A DNA stretch of 64,000 bases from Epiperipatus broadwayi (Eukaryota; Onychophora; Udeonychophora; Euonychophora; Peripatidae): assembly GCA_028023455.1 (NCBI GenBank), contig JAQFVV010006506.1, positions 186,001 through 250,000 on the forward strand. Direction: 5' to 3'. The notes beneath the pieces are model-generated. The model was not told where the DNA came from. It saw only the letters and a program-made list of their open reading frames with translations, and searched no databases. Position numbers and translations under genes: made by a program. Positions 27,981-38,639 of the stretch are shown in pieces (position 1 is the stretch's first letter; each line of letters opens with the position of its first letter).

Positions 27981-28016
<36 letters not shown>
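27981..28016. repeat. (AT)n tract
   Basis: Short dinucleotide run just outside the donor side of the Sushi-like exon. Confidence 0.9.
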
Positions 28017-28017
<1 letters not shown>

Positions 28018-28081
28018 CTTTTAGACTAATATTTTTTAATCAGTTGCATCAAAAAATATTAATATTAATAATATCACTTAC

Positions 28082-28278
28082 TTGTTGTTGTTGGGGGTGG
28101 TGGACAAGTAACAGGGGAAATTGGGAACCATGTTTCATCCCTACATTCATATGTACCATTATCTTCTGAAAAATTACAAGCTACTATCATATCAGTAAAA
28201 ATAGTCACTTTATCTCCTATTGAAATGTTTGGTGGTTCAGGAAAGTATTTTGCTTTATGTTTCCAATCTGCTACATAA
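28082..28278 (-). CDS. Candidate internal exon, Sushi/CCP-like domain
   Basis: A 197-bp minus-strand exon with acceptor CCCTACAG at 28279 and a strong donor GTAAGT at 28081-28076. It translates without stops to about 65 residues. The pattern is VTIFTD.IVAC, NGTYEC, DETWFPISPVTC and a PPPPTTT linker. This resembles the second to fourth cysteines, the invariant Trp and the Pro before the last Cys of a complement control (Sushi) module, followed by a Thr/Pro linker. The first Cys position is not evident. Entry phase is 2 and exit phase is 1, which fits a split Sushi module. Such modules occur in extracellular adhesion or complement-like proteins. Other exons are not found in the window. Confidence 0.55.
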
Positions 28279-28312
28279 CTGTAGGGTACATGATCAGAAG
28301 AAAAAATACATG

Positions 28313-28314
<2 letters not shown>

Positions 28315-28354
<40 letters not shown>

Positions 28355-28355
28355 A

Positions 28356-28406
<51 letters not shown>
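28315..28406. repeat. Interrupted (AT)n tract in the presumed intron
   Basis: Two (AT)n runs split by a short CCATG phrase, upstream of the acceptor of the Sushi-like exon. Confidence 0.9.
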
Positions 28407-28409
<3 letters not shown>

Positions 28410-28429
28410 TTCATGGTTGTATGATATAG

Positions 28430-29294
28430 ATAAATTATTTTTTGGGTAAAACAATATATTATTTTCCATTATGTACCAATATTTCGATGAACTATCATCC
28501 ACCATTATCAAGGTAAACTCTTGAAAGAAAATTTGCTCAATCTCAAACTGTAACATGACTGAGTGTGAGATGAAGCATGAGTATCATCTTGAAATAGTTT
28601 AGCATTCAGAATATGAGGTTTTCCTTTAGTTTTAACACCCATTAATTTAAAGTCAACATTAGAAGATATACTGGCAAGAAAATTGGTGATTTTTTACATA
28701 AACCTAAAGACAGACTATTTTTGGCACACCAAGGAGTTTGTGAAATTCCATGTTTACAGTGCTCAAGAAGCTATGTGGGTCAGTCTAATAGATGAATAAA
28801 TGTCAGAATTAAGGAACATAAAAATGCTTTTAATCAAAAAATAACACATCAGTTTTTACTTCCTATTTTTTAGAAATTGGTCACAAACCTAAGTTTGACA
28901 ATGCAAAAATGCTTGCTAATTTGGAAAAATATGATTTGAGAACCATGAGAAAGTCAATTGAAATATTAAAGAAACCTACTGGTGTAAATATGGCTGATGA
29001 AGATCACAGAGTATTCCAGCCATATGGAAACCTCTCATTTTAGCTGTCTTCTAATGTTGACTTTAAATTAATGGGTGGTAAAACTAAGAGAAATATACAT
29101 TTTGATAAATCTCATATTCTGAATGCTAAATTATTTCATGCTGATTCTCATGCTTCATCTAATACTCAGTCATATTACAGTTTGAGATGGAACAAAGTTT
29201 TTTTCAAGAGTTAACCTTGATAATGGTGGATGCTAGGTCATCAAAATTTCGGTATATAATGGAAAATAATACATGGTTTCACCCAAAAAATTAT
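28430..29294 (+). mobile_element. Penelope-like element remnant with inverted terminal copies
   Basis: The sequence 29047-29294 (plus) recurs in reverse complement at 28430-28668 with moderate divergence. These arms flank a degraded coding piece. Inverted partial terminal repeats of this kind are characteristic of Penelope-like retroelements. The right end runs into TTATATATATA. The left arm lies in the presumed intron just upstream of the Sushi-like exon. Confidence 0.75.
28675..29041 (+). pseudogene. Penelope GIY-YIG endonuclease fragment
   Basis: The plus-strand translation shows FLHKPKDRL, then VCEIPCLQCSRSYVGQ and RIKEHKNAF, the Cys-containing linker and GIY-YIG core of Penelope-like endonucleases (SYVGQ stands for the YIG half). 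After a frameshift come EIGHKPKFDNAKMLAN, KYDLRTMRKSIEILKKP and a final HRVFQPYGNLSF before TAG. At least one stop (after VGQSNR) and a frameshift near 28870 inactivate it. The reverse transcriptase half is absent. Confidence 0.8.
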
Positions 29295-29555
29295 ATATAT
29301 ATAATAAAAGCATAATGTTAAACTAAACAATAAAAAATCAAAATGACACACATTCACAACTCAACCAGATCAGCTAAACAAACTCTAAACACAACCAAGG
29401 GTTCATTACTATAAGCAAATTTCTCAAATGAACTTTATATTTGAAAAGTCTGCTTGTAGCAGTGCAACAATTGGTTCTGCTGTAGAGTTTATTTATTCAA
29501 TATTCTAGTTGAGTTGAGAATTTGGTGTATTTATGATATATATATATATATATAT

Positions 29556-29596
29556 TATAACGGAATCGCTTATATTTAATAGCCCCAGGCGCCAAA
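29556..29596 (-). repeat. LTR-end fragment plus damaged tRNA-Lys primer site
   Basis: TATAACGGAATCGCTTATAT at 29556 is the start of the LTR that begins again at 29597. Between them, 29582-29594 reads GCCCCAGGCGCCA. On the minus strand this is TGGCGCC joined to TGGGGC, a tRNA-Lys primer site lacking five inner bases. It is followed by two bases and the LTR edge, exactly as in the complete element at 18099-18119. Nearly all of one LTR and the internal region have been lost. Confidence 0.65.
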
Positions 29597-31389
<1,793 letters not shown>

Positions 31390-31415
31390 ATAAATATTAA
31401 GATCTAATAATAATA

Positions 31416-33936
31416 ATATATATATATTGAAACAGACAGATCGAAGAACCGATCTTAGTTTCATGTGTTTTTTGAAGTACGGTAATTCGAACTACTATTT
31501 GCCCGCAATGAGATTTTTCTATTTCAAGTCACATAAAAATTGGGATATATTTTATGTTTTGTAAAAAGATATGTAAAGATTCCGTGTATAAATATCACAA
31601 ATCATGAAATAATATTCGTGTGTGCGTGGTTTGTGAATTTATAGCAGCTTAATTTAAAAGTTTCATTGCGGGTGTATTTGTTTAAATTTTAACTTTTTAG
31701 AATTATACAAAGTCGTTTAAAAATACTGATCAAAAGTCACATTCCTTTGATCAGTGTTTTTAATTAAAATCTGTCTTGTACAAATGTATAGAGTAATTAA
31801 TTTGTATTTGAAAATTAGATAAGGAATTTATATTTTGTAATTGCTTGGTCAATTTAAAATTGTGTATTAAAGTTAAAGATAGCTGAAAATGGAACAATGG
31901 AAATGGATAATTGATATTGTATGGTCAAGCTGGATTGCTGAAGGCTAGAGAAAAGTAGGCGGAGCCTAAAACAAAAACCAGGCAGAAAGGTCAACCGTGG
32001 CCATCTTAGAAAAAACTAACATTCTAACTTTTGACGTGGTTGAGAGTAGATAGTCTCAAGACAGCACAGCAGTTGCTAGAGAAATCGCTACAACTCTTGT
32101 TAAGAAGTCCACCAGTAAACCGTAATGTCGATGGGCTAAGTGCCAGGAGCTGATCTCTGTCCTGCCAATTTGAATCTTCGTGCCGCTGTCTGATCATGCT
32201 TTACGTGCTTCAAAATTTCCAGCTTCCAATCTCCAAATTGACTATGCCTTTCAAGTAAATTTCAAATGCGCGCCTACGTTCGTCAGAAATACCATCGTGA
32301 GAAGCCAAGCCGGATGAAGAAAGAAGGGTAACTGTGTTACATGAACTTTTAACTTTCTCCCGAGCTTAATTTTATAGTTAATCTGTCAATCAAATTAATC
32401 ACATGTAAGTTTTGTTTCTTTTATAATGCTACTTTTTAAAACCTGTCAGTAAATTTTCTTTTCTCTTTTTCCTCCGCTCTAGTCTTTAGAAGATAATTTA
32501 TAAATATTGTACCTAATAATAATAATTCAAATGAATACATTTATATGTTTTTTGTAACTTATTCTATAAACAAACGATGCCAATAGAAATATTTCCCAAC
32601 TCTGTTTAAAGCTAGTTTATAATATTGATTATAGTTATTTTAAAAGTAAGTTCGTTTTTTTTGAATTAAAGATTATTTCATATATTGAGTTGGCAGATAT
32701 TAAATCACTTTATTATTCTCCTTTATTTTTGTCATACTATTGTAACCTATCTTTCAATCTTAAATATGTAAAATGGTTTTAAAGTTTTATCATCTTGTTG
32801 CCTACATGAAATGAGAAATAATTCTCAGTGTATAATTTGTTACTATCGCTACCGCCTGAACAACCTGAGGGGTTAGGGGTTTCAGAGTAAACTTAATTAA
32901 TCGTTGCTTTCGCGGTCAGTTTGATTCCGCCATGTTTTATTGGAATAGTTATATCAGCCTGTTGCGTAGAAATAGACGAATAGATTATCTAGGTTTTGTG
33001 TAATTCCGTTTCAAATCCACTTCAAGCACTCGTCCTCGATGACTGTGGCAATGCCTTTCCTTCGCCGAAGTTGGCGTCTCGCCGTACTACCATATGGGAA
33101 AGAAAGCAATTCTTTTCCAGGTAATCTCTTGGATCACCGGGTTTCGAAATGATCCCGGCTGGTTGTAGTGTCCCGGATCTACTTGGGGGCATTAAGCCTT
33201 GTCAAAGTACAAGCCGCCCGGTATTCCGTTGATGCACCGCAAGTGATTACTGTAGGGCTCTTTAATCTAGGCAACCACTAGTACATCAATCTTAGATATC
33301 ATATTTATACGAAACCACCCTCCAACTATTCGTATACGCAACGGCTCGAATCTATTCGAATAAAATAACTTAATAAAAATAGTAGATAAATATTTTCAAT
33401 GCCCCAAATACTCTGATTCCCTTAGCCACCTGTCAATCATTTAACTACACCGATATTGGCATGAGTTTGTTTACCAGGTAAAATGATTACTAAAGACTAG
33501 TAGCCAATTATAATAGAATATTTATGGAAGTCTTACCGTACTTTTGAATAATATTTGTTAATGCTTTCTATTTATTATTAAACAATTTATTTAATCTAAT
33601 TTTGTGTCTCCCACCTCATTACTCTCGAAGTCTATTTAGTCACCTACTGTCTGTATTGGCAACTTAAATATATACATTACATTAATGACCGTACCAATAT
33701 CCAGAGTATAATAGATCTATATATAATTAACTGTAAGTAATTTAGTCTGTGTTCTGAGTTGAGCTAGTAAAGGGATAACCCCGTGCTGTTATAAAGTCAT
33801 CATCGGTTGGTCATACCGGGGTTTGGGTTTGAATTTAGTTGGCGTTTTGGAATTTATTCTTAGACGTGGACTGGGTTTGAACTCGGGTACTGTGTATGAG
33901 TAAGCGTGGTGGAGTTATACCGGTACAATATACATA
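31416..33936. other. 2.5-kb block unique to copy 1, relatively CpG-rich
   Basis: Absent from the duplicated segment. It contains patches with CpG and GC content unlike the surroundings: 31960-32335 (CGTGCCGCTG, GCGCGCCTACG) and 32840-33250 (CTTCGCCGAAGTTGGCG). A possible donor AGAAGG|GTAACT lies near 32328. It may include an untranslated first exon and promoter of a host gene, but no coding exon is recognisable. Confidence 0.35.
31995..32007 (-). promoter_or_regulatory. YY1-like motif
   Basis: Minus-strand AAGATGGCCACGG matches the AAGATGGC core bound by YY1/pleiohomeotic. In animals this often sits at transcription starts. It lies in the CpG-bearing patch. Confidence 0.3.
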
Positions 33937-34146
33937 AGTATTTATTCTCAACTTCAAATCTGGCATTTACTCAAAAGCTTGATATTAATGTATGTATTGT
34001 TTAAAAAGTTCACATCCAATCGATTTTATATTTATAAATAATTTAATTAGAGATAAAAGTATGTTAGGTTAATAATAATAACTGGAAGAAGTTACTACTA
34101 TAATATATAGTTGTAATTATAAATTTATTAAATGCACATTGATTAT

Positions 34147-34345
34147 GTAAGTAATATTTACTGAGGCTATAACCTCGATAATATGCATATAAAATGCAAT
34201 AGTAGGGACCTCTACAGGTGTTTTAAGCACAAGCTTATGCCTTTTTCCATAGTGTAAGCTTGTGGTTAAAACACCTGTAGAGGTCCCTACTATCACATTT
34301 TATATGCATATTATTGAGGTTATAGACTCAGTAAATATTACTTAC
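34147..34345. repeat. 199-bp fold-back palindrome (copy 1)
   Basis: Arms of about 95 bp with a loop of about ten bases. Arm ends are GTAAGTAATATTTACTGAG and its complement. The inner part contains GTAGGGACCTCTACAGGTGT. Few arm mismatches. It is duplicated at 59873-60071. MITE-like. Confidence 0.85.
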
Positions 34346-34849
34346 TATAATGTATATATATAGTTCCGGGCACACTTCTAGTGGCATGCACAAAATGTTA
34401 TTAGAGAAACTATGGCTTAAAATATGTAATGAAATTATTAAGGGGGGTTAGCTAATTAAATTATTCTTAGAAATGTACCCAAATTGGTATATAATGAGTG
34501 GACTATATATGCTATTCATCAGGAGCTTGGGGCAGTCAGTCAATTTGTTTTTGCTTGACTATTTGGTTATTCAAGTATCCAGATATTTTTTACTAGAAAA
34601 TTATCACTAGTGCTGGGCACAATTGTTTCTTATCTAAGAATTCATGGAGTCTAAAAAAAATCATATTACTAAGGTGGAAACCAGGGTGGAAGAACTCACA
34701 TAGTAGAAAGGTAGCAACTCCATAGCAAACTGGCATCAAAGAGCAGATGATCACCAACTACTTGAGATATAGTTTATCTAGGCTAGCATCAAACAAAAAG
34801 TCAATGAAGATCAATTTTCCACAATGAGAAAGAAATAAAGAGGATATAT

Positions 34850-34872
34850 ATATATATATATATATACATACA

Positions 34873-34903
<31 letters not shown>

Positions 34904-34905
34904 CA
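34850..34905. repeat. (AT)n(ATAC)n microsatellite
   Basis: AT units followed by ATAC units at the left border of the satellite array. Copy 2 lacks it entirely at 61313. Confidence 0.9.
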
Positions 34906-36887
34906 CAGATGGAGCTTTACCAATAGCTCATCAAGCTTTGTTTACAAAAAATGCAGAGAGAGAATCGAAATTTCAATATCTCTTTCAAATTGTCCCCAAC
35001 CTTTAAACCATGGTTTCAAGCTAATTGGCTTTCATAAGTAAAAGGTAGGGGGACTAGAAACTTGATCTAAAATCCCAACTCTACAGAACAGCATATATGT
35101 AAACTATTCCTGTCAGCTTGAAAGCACGAATTTTTTAGATACGTCAATATTCTAAAATCCAGCTAAACAAACTAGATAGCTATATGGGTCTGAAATCAGT
35201 TCAGTTTCTCCACATAGTAGAAAGGTTCTGCAATCTATATCATTGCTAAAACCTTCAAAGGTACATTTATGATAAACAAAAACAAGTTAAAATTTTTTTA
35301 ACCTGCCTATAGCTTGCCTTTTATGATCACAGATGGAACTTTGCAATAGCTCATTAAGCTTTGTTTACAAAAAATGCTGTTCAGTAGAGTTGGGGTTTTA
35401 GATCTAGTTTCTAGTCCCCCTACCCTTTACTGATGAAAGCCAATTAGCTTGAAACCATGGTTTAAAGGTTGGGGACAATTTGAAAGAGATATTGAAATTT
35501 CGATTCTCTCTCGGCATTTTTTGTAAACAAAGCTTGATGAGCTATTGGTAAAGCTCCATCTGTGATCATAAAATGCAAGCTATAGGCAGGTTAAAAAAAT
35601 TTTAACTTGTTTTTGTTTATCATAAATGTACCTTTGAAGGTTTTAGCAATGATATAGATTGCAGAACCTTTCTACTATGTGGTGAAACTGAACTGATTTC
35701 AGACCCATATAGCTATCTAGTTTGTTTAGCTGGATTTTAAGATATTTATGTATCTAAAAAATTTGTGCTTTCAAGCTGATAGGAACAGTTTACATATATG
35801 CTGTTTAGTCAAGTTGGGGTTTTAGATCTAGTTTCTAGTCCTCCTACCCTTTACTGACAAAAGCCAATTATCTTGAAACCATGTTTAAAGGTTGGGGACA
35901 ATTTGAAAGAGATATTGAAATTTTGATTCTCTCTCGGCATTTTTGTAAACAAAGCTTGATGAGCTATTGGTAAAGCTCCATCTGTGATCATAAAATGCAA
36001 GCTATAGGCAGGTTAAAAAATTTTTAACTTGTTTTTGTTTATCATAAATGTACCTTTGAAGGTTTTAGCAATGATATGATTGCAGAACCTTTCTACTATG
36101 TGGAGAAACTGAACTGATTTCAGACCCATATAGATATCTAGTTTGTTTAGCTGGATTTTAGGATATTTATGTATCTAAAAAATTTGTGCTTTCAAGCTGA
36201 TAGGAGCAGTTTACATATATGCTGTTCAGTAGAGTTGGGGTTTTAGATCTAGTTTTTAGTCCCCCTACCCTTTACTGACGAAAGCCAATTATCTTGAAAC
36301 CATGGTTTAAAGGTTCGGGACAATTTGAAAGAGATATTGAAATTTTGATTCTCTCTCAGCATTTTTTGTAAACAAAGCTTGATGAGCTATTGGTAAAGCT
36401 CCATTTGTGATCATAAAATGCAAGCTATAGGCAGGTTAAAAAAATTTTTAACTTGTATTTGTTTATCATAAATGTACCTTTGAAGGTTTTAGCAATGATA
36501 TAGATTGCAGAACTTTCTACTATGTGAAGAAACTGAACTGATTTCAGACCCATATAGCTATCTACTTTATTTAGCTGGATTTTAAAAGATTTATGTATCT
36601 AAAAAATTCGTGCTTTCAAGATAATAAGAACAGTTTACATATATGCTGTTCAGTAGAGTTGGGGTTTTAGATCTAGTTTCTAGTTCCCCTACCCTTTACT
36701 GATGAAAGCCAATTAGCTTGAAACCATGGTTTAAAGGTTGGGGACAATTTGAAAGAGATATTGAAATTTCGATTCTCTCTTGGCATTTTTTGTAAACAAA
36801 GCTTGATGAGCTATTGGTAAAGCTCCATCTGTGATCATAAAATGCAAGCTATAGGCAGGTTAAAAAATTTTTAACTTGTTTTTGTTT

Positions 36888-36889
<2 letters not shown>
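34906..36889. repeat. 420-bp satellite: one inverted plus 3.5 direct units (copy 1)
   Basis: One inverted unit (34906-35380) is followed by direct units whose GTTGGGGTTTTAGATCTAG phrase starts at 35389, 35813, 36234 and 36658 (period 421-425 bp). Each direct unit carries GATGAGCT...AGCTCCATC, a hairpin (for example 35536-35560), and TTTACAAAAAATGC-type phrases. The array ends in (AT)n. A diverged relative lies at 6717-7411. Short frames are not conserved between units, so it is not coding. Confidence 0.9.

Positions 36890-36925
<36 letters not shown>
36890..36925. repeat. (AT)n tract
   Basis: Dinucleotide run between the satellite array and the vWA-like pseudo-exon. Confidence 0.9.
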
Positions 36926-36928
<3 letters not shown>

Positions 36929-37030
36929 CCGATTGAAGCATTCTGCTCAAATTATTGCAGTGGCCCTTGGAAATAAGCAGTTGATTAATACTGTCACAGC
37001 TGACAATAAAGTGGATTAAGTAGTTATGAG
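36929..37030 (+). pseudogene. vWA-like pseudo-exon (copy 1)
   Basis: After an ACAG acceptor at 36928 the frame reads RLKHSAQIIAVALGNKQL, then INTVTADNKVD, a TAA stop at 37017-37019, VVMR and a donor-like GTAGGA. The pattern Leu-Lys...IIAVALGN...L resembles the late beta-strand and helix of a von Willebrand factor A domain. The in-frame stop is shared with the duplicate at 63343-63444. It is either a decayed exon or the end of a truncated reading frame. Single short match, so moderate confidence. Confidence 0.4.
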
Positions 37031-37726
37031 GTAGGAAGCCTATCCAGCATGCAAGTCCAATTCTGTTCCTGCCATCAAGATGTAGTCTTCCATATCTAAC
37101 AGCAAGAGGTTGATAATGATCCCCAAATAAATGCTAGGTTTTAGTGAAGTCCCTGCCACCCTGAGGAATGGATAAATAGCCTACTTAAAAAGTCCAGAGC
37201 CAGATGAAGCCTTAAGATTTTATAATATACTATTTATTTCATTAATTTAAAATTGATATTGGTATGTTATGTACAGCTTTTACATATACTTCTCTCTTAA
37301 AATATAAATCATGTTTAATGTAGTAGTTATTCTTTGTGTTATATAATAGATTATAATGTCTAAATTATTCAAGTGTGGGATTATAATTATTCTATCTATC
37401 TGATATGGTTTCCATTTTCGAAACAGTATTTCTTTTACATAAAGAACTCTACTATATTACAATGTTCATGCATTTGGGGTTACTATTATTATTTATAATT
37501 TTTTTCTTTTTTATATTTAATTGTAACTTGTGAGGGGTTGTAGAAATAAATAAATATTCATTTAATGACTTTAAAGTTGCATTACTGCTTTTGGAATTTT
37601 GTTTGTTTTTTTTCTCTCACAACACAATGATTCATGTAGTTAAGTGAAGTTTTTGATCCACACTTCTTTAACTGAGATAAAGAAAATGATGAGCTAAGCA
37701 TATATGATACTAATTTATTGGCATAT
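37031..37726. other. Non-coding DNA
   Basis: The first 200 bp (to about 37230) are more complex than average and could be the rest of the vWA-bearing repeat. The remainder is AT-rich. Duplicated at 63445-64000. Confidence 0.4.
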
Positions 37727-37985
37727 TGTAATGATCAAGTTTGTACATTTGAATAACAGAATCTACAATTCAGGCAAAGAGACTCTGACCTGATCAGTAG
37801 AGAGACATTCTAAATATGACAATGCTTCAACTTGTCTGCCAGAACTTCAAGACTCAAGACCCTATGAATGACCACACTTGAAGTTACATGTACTATTTTA
37901 ATCTTTTGCAGCCAGCATAGGTCAAGCAGAAACATAAGACTCTGGGACTTAAATATATATACTAACTAACTTAATTCTACCAGTA
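37727..37985 (+). repeat. Diverged fragment of the 3-kb LTR family
   Basis: TGTAATGATCAAGTTTGTAC and following phrases (GACTCAAGACCCTA.GAATGAC, TTACATGTA, AAGACTCTG) match the beginnings of the LTRs at 48793 and 54661 in order, with many differences. An old partial copy. Confidence 0.7.
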
Positions 37986-38035
37986 TGGATATTAAACATA
38001 ACATGAATAAATTGTAATTTATGCATAGATGGCTG

Positions 38036-38039
<4 letters not shown>

Positions 38040-38076
<37 letters not shown>
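38040..38076. repeat. (AT)n tract
   Basis: Dinucleotide run near the end of the LTR fragment. Confidence 0.9.
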
Positions 38077-38079
<3 letters not shown>

Positions 38080-38609
38080 ATTTCCTCTTCCATAAAACTA
38101 ATATAAATTATATATATATATAATGAACTAAGATTGAATTGGGTTGAACTATGCTAATTCAGTTACACAACACTCATCATCATTAGCAATCTTTTTCTAT
38201 ACTATAGATTCAGGTCATAAAATTGATTTTTTTAGTATCAGGATTATATCCAGATGTGATAATTTCTACCATTGCAAAATTAGAGAAGCCATTGAGATAT
38301 ATAAAAGGTCAGATTGTATCAATAAGTGAGATGATACATGCAAACAATTCCTCCTACTTGGAAATTTTTAAAAAAAAAACATTCATAATTTAACATTTTT
38401 GTTATTAGTGGAATTTTTAAAGCTTTTTTCAACTCAGTGATTGTAGTGCCTCTACAACCATCTTTTTATCTTTTATCACCCAGTAGATGACATGCGTGAT
38501 CAAGTCAAAATGTCAGTATATTAATATTTAAATTTTTTAACATGGCTGAGCCTGCAAAGACTATCTTTTATATATGTAATGCATGAAAATATTTGTATCA
38601 ATATATATA
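38077..38609. other. Non-coding DNA
   Basis: No supported gene. A 61-codon frame at 38144 has no recognisable motif. Confidence 0.4.
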
Positions 38610-38639
38610 TCATCATCAAGAACAATAACCATTATCAAT

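Noticed and set aside
34906-36889. CRISPR-like array
   Set aside because: The period is 420 bp with no alternating unique spacers; it is a satellite in a eukaryotic genome.
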